A DNA stretch of 56,388 bases from CAZJWR01 sp964549765 (GTDB taxonomy: Bacteria; Zixibacteria; MSB-5A5; GN15; JAAZOE01). The notes below the pieces were generated by a model, which searched no databases, had not been told where the DNA came from, and was given only the letters and a program-made list of their open reading frames with translations. Below, one piece after another: positions 34,238 through 40,826 of the stretch (its first letter is position 1; every line of letters begins with the position of its first letter). The stretch spans positions 1 to 56,388 of the forward strand of contig CAZJWR010000021.1 in NCBI GenBank assembly GCA_964549765.1, read 5' to 3'. Made by a program: the position numbers and the translations under genes.

Positions 34238-34938
34238 ACCGGCGCTCCTTTCTTGCCCAGCGTGGTGCAAACTTTGTCGTCAGTCTCCGGCGGGAATTTC
34301 CAGGCCAGGGTGCAGACCACCTGCGACAGCGGCATGAGGACACAATGGGCGATCTTGGTGAAGGGAATCAGAATAAAGATCAGCTCCCCGGATAGAATAT
34401 GAATCAACATGAACGCCTGATAGACGGTCGGTCGGACGCCGAGATTGGCGCAGATAAACCCGGTAAGAAACGGCAGAATCAGAAGCAGCGGCCAGAAGAA
34501 GTCCTGTTTGCGGCTGAGAAAACTCGATGTGCGTTTGGCCACGCGCGAGGCAAACAGGAGAATGCCGAACAGGATGGTGGTAACCGTGAGCACATCAGCG
34601 ACCGTTTCCGGCAGCGCCGGCCAGGCGATGCCGATGGCCGTATTCCATAGATGGACGTGCGCGAACAGGAAAATCGGAACGAGAATCAGCCCGATATGAA
34701 ACAGTATGGAATAGATGCTGTACACCGGACGATTATGGAACATCCGCTTGATCGGCACGAACCATTCCAGACTGCGCCGGATAATCAGCCGCCACGGCAT
34801 CGATTTGTCGCCGGCCTTCCGGTAGGCGTCGACCGCGGCAATGATGTCGAGCACGAGTATGCGCAAAAGCCCGAGTGCCATGATCGCAAAAGTGAGCCGG
34901 AACAACGGCCCCCGGGCGAATTCCAATACGGCATCCAT
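34234..34938 (-). CDS. Membrane cytochrome b subunit (DsrM/HmcE/NarI-like), second copy
   Basis: A 234-aa membrane protein with about five helices, paralogous to 21127-21825: ILFHIGLILVPIFLFAHVHL, and LIHILSGELIFILIPFTKIA with candidate haem ligands. It starts three bases after the HdrD-like gene and overlaps the ferredoxin gene by four. Expected role: quinone-linked electron transfer with the HdrD-like partner. Confidence 0.88.
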   Translation of the reverse strand: MDAVLEFARGPLFRLTFAIMALGLLRILVLDIIAAVDAYRKAGDKSMPWRLIIRRSLEWFVPIKRMFHNRPVYSIYSILFHIGLILVPIFLFAHVHLWNTAIGIAWPALPETVADVLTVTTILFGILLFASRVAKRTSSFLSRKQDFFWPLLLILPFLTGFICANLGVRPTVYQAFMLIHILSGELIFILIPFTKIAHCVLMPLSQVVCTLAWKFPPETDDKVCTTLGKKGAPV

Positions 34939-34941
34939 AAT

Positions 34942-36429
34942 TTATGCTTTCTCCTTCTCTTCTTCTTCTGCCTGCGGTTGCTTCTCATCATCCGAGGATT
35001 TGACGATGAGGGCATCATCGAAAATGATCGCCTTGTACAAGAGGTCGTGCAGACCGACGACTTCGCAATCGATGCCCTGGTCCTCGACTAATTCACGCAG
35101 TTGTTTCTTGCAATTGGCGCACGGCGCCACCAGGTATTTGCACTCGCTTCGGCGAATCTGGTCGGCTTTGAGTTTCCCGCCGACGGTCGTACGATACGGC
35201 CGGATCTCGTCGATGGAGACGGTTCCGCCGCCGCCGCCGCAGCATATATTCTCATCCCGATTGGGCGTCATTTCAACGTAATTGGGACAAAACGCCTTCA
35301 ACAGTTCGCGCGGCGGTTCGAGAATCCAGCGCTGGCGGGCGATATTGCACGGGTCATGATAGGCGACTTTTTCTTCGATGGCGTTCGGGTTGAGCTTCAG
35401 ACGTCCCTCTTTCCACACCTGATAGGTATATTCCATGATGTTGATGACCGGATAGGCGTCCTTGCCGCCGCAATACGTCGGCAGGAAATATTTCGCCGAC
35501 CGCGAAGCGTGGCCACACTCGCCTATCAAGACTTTCTTGCCTTTCAACCGCCGCGTTTCGGCGTCGATCTTCTTGACCACCCGCTCCAGAATGCGGTCGC
35601 TATAAAACAAACCGTAATTGATGCCGTCGAAATAGCCGGTGCCGGTCGTCCAGGAATCGCCGGTAGCGGTGAAGACGGCGGCGATGCCCATTAATGTTTC
35701 GGCCTCCATCAGGAAGTCGCTGACGGCCGGGAAAAAGACATATTCTGCCCCCTCGACATCTATCGGGTACTTGATCTTGACCTGTTTCTCTTCGAACATA
35801 TCTTCTTCGAGGAATTCGAGGGTGTCGATCAGGGCCGGAACCGGGATGGCGGAGGTGTTGCCGGTTTTGCCTTCGAGCTGCTCCCTCGTGCTAACGACCA
35901 GCGCACGGGGGGCGATGCCGATTTCGCTCAGGATATATCGTCCCAAATGCGTGATCAACCCGTGGTCGATGCCGGACGGGCATTCCAGGGCGCAGCGGCG
36001 GCAGGCGGTGCAATTGTAAAAGCTATCGGCCATTTCCTGGACTTTTTCGTCAGTGAGGTGTCCCGAGCCGGTCAGGCGGCCTTTGAGCAGACCCGCCACT
36101 GTAAAATGCCGGCGATACACACTCAACAGTAATTCGGAACGATAGCAGGGAATATCTTTGGGATCGCCGGTTGCCTGAAACACCTGGCAGGTGGTGGCGC
36201 AACGGGAGCACTTGGCGCTCATCCGGATGAAATGATCCAGCGCCATGCGGTAATTGGAATGTTTCAGAATCGCCGCAAACGCTTCCAGAAATCGCCGCGG
36301 CCGTTCGGCAACGTCGAAATCCTCTACATGGTATCGGACATCGAGTCGCTGCCGTTCGATCACATCCGGTTTCTTGGTCGGTTTGAACGCCTTCTGTCGT
36401 TCTTCGTCTGTAATCACCTTGGTCTTCAT
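34942..36429 (-). CDS. HdrD/DsrK-like iron-sulfur subunit, second copy
   Basis: A 495-aa paralogue of 21871-23310. Ferredoxin motifs (CSRCATTCQVF, CTACRRCALECP), GECGHASR, NICCGGGGG and CANCKKQL are all conserved; the tail is acidic/basic (QAEEEEKEKA). In the first ferredoxin motif the usual CP is CQ (ATTCQVF). ATG 36429 has GGAG six bases upstream; the longer frame to 36534 would overlap the NifX-like gene. It lies 37 bases after that gene in one sigma54 operon. Confidence 0.9.
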   Translation of the reverse strand: MKTKVITDEERQKAFKPTKKPDVIERQRLDVRYHVEDFDVAERPRRFLEAFAAILKHSNYRMALDHFIRMSAKCSRCATTCQVFQATGDPKDIPCYRSELLLSVYRRHFTVAGLLKGRLTGSGHLTDEKVQEMADSFYNCTACRRCALECPSGIDHGLITHLGRYILSEIGIAPRALVVSTREQLEGKTGNTSAIPVPALIDTLEFLEEDMFEEKQVKIKYPIDVEGAEYVFFPAVSDFLMEAETLMGIAAVFTATGDSWTTGTGYFDGINYGLFYSDRILERVVKKIDAETRRLKGKKVLIGECGHASRSAKYFLPTYCGGKDAYPVINIMEYTYQVWKEGRLKLNPNAIEEKVAYHDPCNIARQRWILEPPRELLKAFCPNYVEMTPNRDENICCGGGGGTVSIDEIRPYRTTVGGKLKADQIRRSECKYLVAPCANCKKQLRELVEDQGIDCEVVGLHDLLYKAIIFDDALIVKSSDDEKQPQAEEEEKEKA

Positions 36430-36466
36430 CAGTGCTCCGTGTATATGCGTGTTGTTAATCTCATTG

Positions 36467-37258
36467 TTATACCCCATGCCCCGGTTGCATCCCGTTGGAT
36501 TCGTTGGCGGTATTTGAGCTGAATGCTTTTTCATGGCCGTGCACCGGTCCGGTCAGCGCCGGAATCGGCTGTTTGATTTGATCCCTTCCGCTCGGCCGGG
36601 CGTTTTTGGGATCGATAAACTCGATGCCGAATTCCCGACAGCAGGTGGCGATGATCGGATCGCCCGGATGGACATAGACGCGGGCGTTGAATCCCGACAA
36701 TGTGGCATGATGGAATTCCCGGATCTCCAGATTGGCCCGATAGGTATGAGCGCCGCAGCAGATCGCCACTCGCACCGGTTTGCCGCATAAAGGGCATGAC
36801 ATCTCGGCGACCAGGTCGACCAGGATCGCATCCCCGCCGGGCCCCGGCAATACATGATAACCACAGGCAGTGAAATATTCCGTCGTCCAATCGACCAGTT
36901 CATTATGCGTAATTTCGCACGGACGACTCAATTCGTCGGCATCGTATGATTCCGCTTTCAGATCACCGTTGAGGAACTCGGCCAAGGCCCGCGCCGCCGG
37001 ACCGCTGACTCCTCGAATCACCATGATCCCGGAACCGGTCAGCATATCCCGATAGAAGCTCTTGATGCCGTTGCAGATGAGCACGTCCACCGAATGCACC
37101 TGCAGCAACCGGACGCGATAGTAGCCTTCCTTGCCGGAGCAGGTGATCGGTTTTGACGATACGGGGATGTTGTCCCGTGTCGAAACGAGCGCAAAAAGAC
37201 CGGCTACCTCAAAGCACGGGGCTATGTTGTCGGCGTATGTGGGAATGGCTATTTTCAT
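36467..37258 (-). CDS. NifX-type domain protein with Cys-rich C-terminal domain
   Basis: A 263-aa protein. A NifX/MTH1175-type domain occupies residues 1 to about 105 (MKIAIPTYADNIAPCFEVAG, VDVLICNGIKSFYRDML). A second domain at about 110-225 contains CPLCGKPVRVAICCGAH and the CCREFGIEFIDP segment, probably zinc- or cluster-binding, which I cannot assign to a family. A polar tail follows. It heads the second redox-complex operon. Its start codon lies 11 bases from the predicted start of the sigma54 promoter at 37281-37295, the same leader length as the NifX-like gene at 16679. Confidence 0.8.
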   Translation of the reverse strand: MKIAIPTYADNIAPCFEVAGLFALVSTRDNIPVSSKPITCSGKEGYYRVRLLQVHSVDVLICNGIKSFYRDMLTGSGIMVIRGVSGPAARALAEFLNGDLKAESYDADELSRPCEITHNELVDWTTEYFTACGYHVLPGPGGDAILVDLVAEMSCPLCGKPVRVAICCGAHTYRANLEIREFHHATLSGFNARVYVHPGDPIIATCCREFGIEFIDPKNARPSGRDQIKQPIPALTGPVHGHEKAFSSNTANESNGMQPGHGV

Positions 37259-37280
37259 CTCTCACCTTCACTGTTGCAAA

Positions 37281-37295
37281 GCATCAAGTGTGCCA
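37281..37295 (-). promoter_or_regulatory. Sigma54 (-24/-12) promoter of the second redox-complex operon
   Basis: The minus strand reads TGGCAC (37295-37290)-N5-ATGC (37284-37281), one mismatch to the core consensus with exact GG-GC spacing. Predicted start is about 37269. The leader GAAGGTGAGAG places a ribosome site immediately before ATG 37258. TGTTGCA repeats lie about 90-140 bases upstream. Confidence 0.8.
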
Positions 37296-37359
37296 AGAAT
37301 GATCGGACCCTATAAATCGTTGTTGTATAATTGAATACATAAAGCGAGACTTATGTATA

Positions 37360-37411
37360 TGTTGCATGCAATGCAACACTATATATTGCAATGCAACAGT
37401 ATAGTGTTGCA
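37360..37411. promoter_or_regulatory. Paired TGTTGCA/TGCAACA inverted repeats, candidate activator sites
   Basis: Site 1 is TGTTGCAT-GCA-ATGCAACA (37360-37378, perfect 8-base arms). Site 2 is TGCAACA-N6-TGTTGCA (37392-37411, perfect 7-base arms). Further partial copies lie between them (TATTGCA at about 37384-37390). They sit about 90-140 bases upstream of the predicted start at 37269, the usual enhancer distance, and right behind the EBP3 gene. Confidence 0.7.
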
Positions 37412-37443
37412 GAATGTGATTTTTTTCGGAAAACCGTGGTGGG

Positions 37444-38799
37444 TTATTGAAACTGGTCGGGTTCGATTTTGAACCGTTTGAGCTTGCGCCAGAGGGTCGT
37501 GCGATGGATGCCCAATTCCCGGGCGGCTCGCGATAGATTCCCGCCATGCTTTTTCACCGCCGACACGATCCGGCTGTATTCATCGATCGATTTCGTAATG
37601 GGGGTTTCCGATGACGTATCCGACGGCGGCCGGGATGAATCAGTCTGGGTCAGCTCGGCGGGAAGATGTTCGCGCTGGATGATACTGCCCCGGCAAACCA
37701 CGAAGCAGTATTCGATGATATTTTCGAGCTCGCGCACGTTGCCGGGGTAATTGTGCTGCATCAGGATACTCATAACGTCGGGGCTGACGCTGATGATTTT
37801 CTTTCCCATGCGGGCGTTGAACCGCCGGACGAAATGATCGACGAGATACGGAATATCCTCGCGCCGTTCTCGGAGCTGCGGCAATTCGAATTTGACCACG
37901 GCCAGTCGGAAATACAAATCGTCGCGGAATTTTCCCTGCGCCACCTGTTCCTTGAGATCCTTGTTGGTGGCGGCGACGATGCGGATGTCGGCCTTGACCG
38001 GCGACGCTCCGCCGACCGGTTCGTATTCCCGCTGCTGCAGAAGCCGCAGGAGTTTGACCTGAGTGGATAACGGCAGGTCGCCGATTTCGTCGAAAAACAC
38101 GGTGCCGCCCTCCGCCAGGCTCAGCTTCCCCGGCTTGTCGCGTTGGGCGTCGGTGAAGGCGCCTTTGACGTAGCCGAACAATTCCGATTCGAATAATTGA
38201 TGCGGCAGGGTGCCGCAGTTGATGACGACAACCCGGTTGTCCCGTCGGGGGCTGAGGCTGTGGATGGCATGCGCAAATAATTCCTTGCCCGATCCGGACG
38301 GTCCCTGGATCAAGACGGTGCTTTCGCTTTCGGCGATATCGGGCAGGATTGCGAACAGTTTGTGTATTCTCGGGCTTTTGGAAATGATGTCTTCAATAGA
38401 GTATTTTTTCGTCAATTCCTTGCGGAGGTGCTCGATGGCCGACAGGTCGCGGAACGTTTCGACCGCTCCCAGCACCTGGCCGTCGTCGTCCCGCAAAAGC
38501 GCCGTCGATATGCTAATCGGGATTTTTTCGCCGGAGTTATTGATGATGCTCACCGGACGGTCGATGGCTTCGACGCCGGTTTGGAGGGTCTGGTTCAGCA
38601 GGCAGTTTTCGCAGATGTCGGAATGGAAGACATCGGAGCAATGTTTGCCGACCGCTTTGGAGGCCGGAACGCCAGTTATCCGTTCGGCGGCCGGATTGAA
38701 ACTGGTGATGACACGATTTCGGTCGACGGTGAAGACGCCGTCGGCGATGGAACTCAGTATCACTTTGAAAAATTTCAGGCTTTCAGTCGACTCATTCAT
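37444..38799 (-). CDS. Sigma54-dependent transcriptional activator with Cys-PAS domain (EBP3)
   Basis: A 451-aa enhancer-binding protein. The PAS domain has Cys54, Cys63 and Cys66 (KHCSDVFHSDICENC). The AAA+ domain has GPSGSGKE, GAFTDA and GGTVFFDEI. The Fis-type HTH is IHRTTLWRKLKRF. ATG 38799 was chosen because the frame upstream (to 38856) is made of TGCAAC repeats that look regulatory, and because it matches the N-terminus of EBP1 and EBP2. The ribosome site is weak. It lies directly upstream of the second redox operon and is its likely activator. Confidence 0.9.
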   Translation of the reverse strand: MNESTESLKFFKVILSSIADGVFTVDRNRVITSFNPAAERITGVPASKAVGKHCSDVFHSDICENCLLNQTLQTGVEAIDRPVSIINNSGEKIPISISTALLRDDDGQVLGAVETFRDLSAIEHLRKELTKKYSIEDIISKSPRIHKLFAILPDIAESESTVLIQGPSGSGKELFAHAIHSLSPRRDNRVVVINCGTLPHQLFESELFGYVKGAFTDAQRDKPGKLSLAEGGTVFFDEIGDLPLSTQVKLLRLLQQREYEPVGGASPVKADIRIVAATNKDLKEQVAQGKFRDDLYFRLAVVKFELPQLRERREDIPYLVDHFVRRFNARMGKKIISVSPDVMSILMQHNYPGNVRELENIIEYCFVVCRGSIIQREHLPAELTQTDSSRPPSDTSSETPITKSIDEYSRIVSAVKKHGGNLSRAARELGIHRTTLWRKLKRFKIEPDQFQ

Positions 38800-38822
38800 T
38801 CCGGACCCGCTACGCTCCAAAT

Positions 38823-38878
38823 GTTGCATCTGTTGCACTCGTTGCATTAATATCAACCATTTTTACACACAATGCAAC
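38823..38878. promoter_or_regulatory. GTTGCA repeats upstream of EBP3
   Basis: GTTGCA at 38823, 38832 and 38841 (strict 9-base period) and an inverted TGCAAC at 38873-38878. The half-site is the same as at 37360-37411 and 23560-23576. I infer autoregulation of EBP3, activating or repressing. Confidence 0.6.
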
Positions 38879-38921
38879 CCTTCCGCCCGAATTTTGTCCG
38901 GCTCGCGACGGAGAACAATAT

Positions 38922-38944
38922 GGTGGGATCGCACGGATCCCGCC
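38922..38944. repeat. Intergenic palindrome GG(C/T)GGGATC-N5-GATCCCGCC
   Basis: Nine-base arms around GCACG, with one G-T pair. A second copy with perfect arms lies at 40706-40728. It belongs to a group of hairpin-forming intergenic repeats in this window. Confidence 0.6.
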
Positions 38945-39029
38945 CTACAGATCTACCTTCCTGCCGATGCGGACATCGGTCGGGCACAATACTAATGCCC
39001 CTGACTCATTGTATGCCACTCAACTACAT

Positions 39030-39138
39030 CCCACCCGTGCAGGGCACGGGTGGGCCACCGACACTGAATTACTAAAAATCGAAACTTCTGGGACAGCCTC
39101 CTTCAATAGATACCCCCGGCTAAAGCCGGGGTTCTTTT
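39030..39138. repeat. Two intergenic hairpins (GTGC-rich and GGCT-rich)
   Basis: The first has perfect 11-base arms CCCACCCGTGC (39030-39040) and GCACGGGTGGG (39044-39054) around AGG. The second has 8-base arms CCCCGGCT/AGCCGGGG (39114-39121, 39124-39131) followed by TTCTTTT, so it resembles a plus-strand terminator, yet no plus-strand gene precedes it. I take both as dispersed palindromic repeats. Confidence 0.55.
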
Positions 39139-39192
39139 GGCTTACGTCAAGCGCTTCGCGCCTTTGTTCCAACTCCTGACGGAGTTCGTGCA

Positions 39193-39243
39193 TGGCGGAC
39201 GTCCTCGTCTGCCATGTGGTGTTGGCGCACGAGGACGTACGCC
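39193..39243. repeat. Long-loop inverted repeat
   Basis: Arms ACGTCCTCGT (about 39198-39207) and ACGAGGACGT (about 39229-39238), extended by GGCG/CGCC, around a loop of about 20 bases. It lies in the 38880-39434 gene-free stretch, which otherwise shows only palindromes. Confidence 0.5.
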
Positions 39244-39336
39244 AACCATGGAATGATTAAGTTCGCACCCCGAGCGGTGCGGCACCGGTATTATGGCGGT
39301 CGAGGCTGAGTATCGGTGTAGTCTTTGCGCTGTATT

Positions 39337-39363
39337 CCTGCGGCTGAAGCCGCAGGCCACCCG
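39337..39363 (+). repeat. REP-like element CCTGCGGCT-GA-AGCCGCAGG-CCACCCG, copy 1
   Basis: A nine-base perfect stem with loop GA, followed by the tail CCACCCG. Two more copies with the same tail and orientation occur at 51337-51363 and 52185-52211. Confidence 0.7.
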
Positions 39364-39379
39364 AGTAAAACTATGAGGG

Positions 39380-39421
39380 CCGGGGGAGACAGCTATCGCC
39401 TAGTAAACGAGTCTCCCCCGG
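39380..39421. repeat. Hairpin downstream of the 39435 gene
   Basis: Perfect 11-base arms CCGGGGGAGAC (39380-39390) and GTCTCCCCCGG (39411-39421). It lies 13 bases after the stop of the minus-strand gene ending at 39435 and may help terminate it, but no T run follows. Confidence 0.5.
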
Positions 39422-39434
39422 TTCGCGTAATAGG

Positions 39435-40106
39435 CTACTTGCGGCGGCGGATCAGGGACAGGAGATTGCCGGGGACCACCCGGCGCAAATACCCGTGGCG
39501 TTGCTCACCGTGGAAATCAATTCCGGCCAGACTCATGGCCTCCTCCTCATGAGGCTTCACGGCCCCTCGTCGAAACCACCCCGCGACGTCAGCATCGGGG
39601 TATCCGAATTGCCGGGCGGCGTGGATGCCGCCGAGACAATCGAGCACGTCGCGGTTGGGATGATCGGTCTTGGTAATGGCGCCCACGACGACGTCGCGCC
39701 GCCCCAAATCCAAAAGCGCCTGAACCTCGTTGCGACCCTGAGCGAGCACCCGTGAGACCGGGTATTTGGGGTTGGATTTACGGATAGTCACGCAGATTTC
39801 CATCGGGACCTCGTTCCGCGCCAGTTTCAGCATCCACTGAATTCCGCCGAACATCTCACGCGTGTCGGCCGGTTTCCCGTCAACCAAGACGGCGCATCTA
39901 TCGCGGACCTTCTCGCCCGCCATCGCGTTCAGTTCATCGACAAAGGTATTGTAGAAAACAAAAACATCGTCGACTTCGCCGATATCCAGATAGATCTGAC
40001 CCGGCTTGAGAGAGATGGTAACATCAAGCGCCCACATATGCGCCAGGTCGGGCAGGTCACGCGGCCACCGGCGGTCGATTTCATCCAGAATCACACGCAA
40101 GCTCAT
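39435..40106 (-). CDS. Hypothetical protein, function unknown
   Basis: A 223-aa protein that I do not recognise. It looks soluble, with alternating strands and helices (ALDVTISLKPGQIYLDIGEV, DRCAVLVDGKPAD, QALLDLGRRDVVVGAI) and a basic end. Segments such as ALDVTISLKPGQIYLD recall nucleoside- or NTPase-like folds, but no motif is decisive. AAGGGGGG stands before ATG 40106. The start overlaps the end of the GNAT gene by 26 bases, so the two are probably cotranscribed. Confidence 0.7.
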   Translation of the reverse strand: MSLRVILDEIDRRWPRDLPDLAHMWALDVTISLKPGQIYLDIGEVDDVFVFYNTFVDELNAMAGEKVRDRCAVLVDGKPADTREMFGGIQWMLKLARNEVPMEICVTIRKSNPKYPVSRVLAQGRNEVQALLDLGRRDVVVGAITKTDHPNRDVLDCLGGIHAARQFGYPDADVAGWFRRGAVKPHEEEAMSLAGIDFHGEQRHGYLRRVVPGNLLSLIRRRK

Positions 40107-40683
40107 GGGTGCCCCCCTTCCATTTCCTTTCCTTTTCGTCGAATTCCTCCCTGGTCAATCCGAACAGGAGGTCGTCGTAATAACGCCCGTTAAGAAAAAG
40201 GTGCCGCCTTCGTCGGCCTTCATCTCTGAATCCGAGTTTTCTGTGCAGCGCAATCGTAGAGTCGTTGCCCTCCACACAGCTCGAATTGCATTTCTGGTAC
40301 CGTCGTTCCCAAAACGCATAGCGGAACAATATCCGCGCGGCATCCACACCGTATCCCTTCCGCCATTGAGGGCGGATGATGTCCAGTCCGAAGCTGAACG
40401 TACCGTTTTTGCGATTCCTCGTATGAAGCGAAATCCCGCCGACGTTGTTGCCGTCGAGATCGTCGACGGCGAAGATGATGATGCCGTCGACGTCCCTGCA
40501 ATCGGCGTAGGCGGTCAGAAATTCCCGCCATTTCTCGACCGAACGCGGCAGTTCAATCCCGAGCTGCAAAACCTGCCGGGAAGGGCTGTCCAGGGAATCG
40601 ATGAAACATTGTTCGGCGTCGTCGGCCCGCAGCGGGCGGAGGCGGACCAAGTCGCCCTGCCAGAAATATCGTGAGTAATCCAT
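40081..40683 (-). CDS. GNAT-family N-acetyltransferase (RimJ/RimL type)
   Basis: A 200-aa acetyltransferase. N-terminal LVRLRPLRADDAEQCF, a central VGGISLHTRNRKNGTFSFG strand and the acetyl-CoA loop RPQWRKGYGVDAARILFRYAF, then ALHRKLGFRDEG near the end, are typical of the RimJ/RimL branch. ATG 40683 has GGGAGAG upstream. The acceptor (ribosomal protein, antibiotic or other amine) is not predictable. Confidence 0.85.
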   Translation of the reverse strand: MDYSRYFWQGDLVRLRPLRADDAEQCFIDSLDSPSRQVLQLGIELPRSVEKWREFLTAYADCRDVDGIIIFAVDDLDGNNVGGISLHTRNRKNGTFSFGLDIIRPQWRKGYGVDAARILFRYAFWERRYQKCNSSCVEGNDSTIALHRKLGFRDEGRRRRHLFLNGRYYDDLLFGLTREEFDEKERKWKGGTHELACDSG

Positions 40684-40705
40684 ACGCTCTCCCTTCCGTT
40701 TGCGC

Positions 40706-40728
40706 GGCGGGATCATATGGATCCCGCC
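40706..40728. repeat. Intergenic palindrome GGCGGGATC-N5-GATCCCGCC
   Basis: Perfect 9-base arms around ATATG; second copy of the palindrome at 38922-38944. It lies just upstream of the GNAT gene start. Confidence 0.65.
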
Positions 40729-40826
40729 TTATGTCTTGCAATCCTTCCGCCGGATCACAATCCGCCAGGGGCGGATCAAGACCCGGCGGAACTGCCAGCG
40801 ACCGGCAAATGCGACAGGTATATTTA

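Noticed and set aside
37360..37411. Possible CRISPR-like array from repeated TGTTGCA
   Set aside because: Repeats are 7-8 bases and mostly inverted, with spacers of 3-9 bases, and no cas genes are nearby. Operator sites explain them better.
39114..39138. Stem-loop with TTCTTTT as a rho-independent terminator
   Set aside because: No plus-strand gene lies upstream within the window to be terminated; it sits among other intergenic palindromes.
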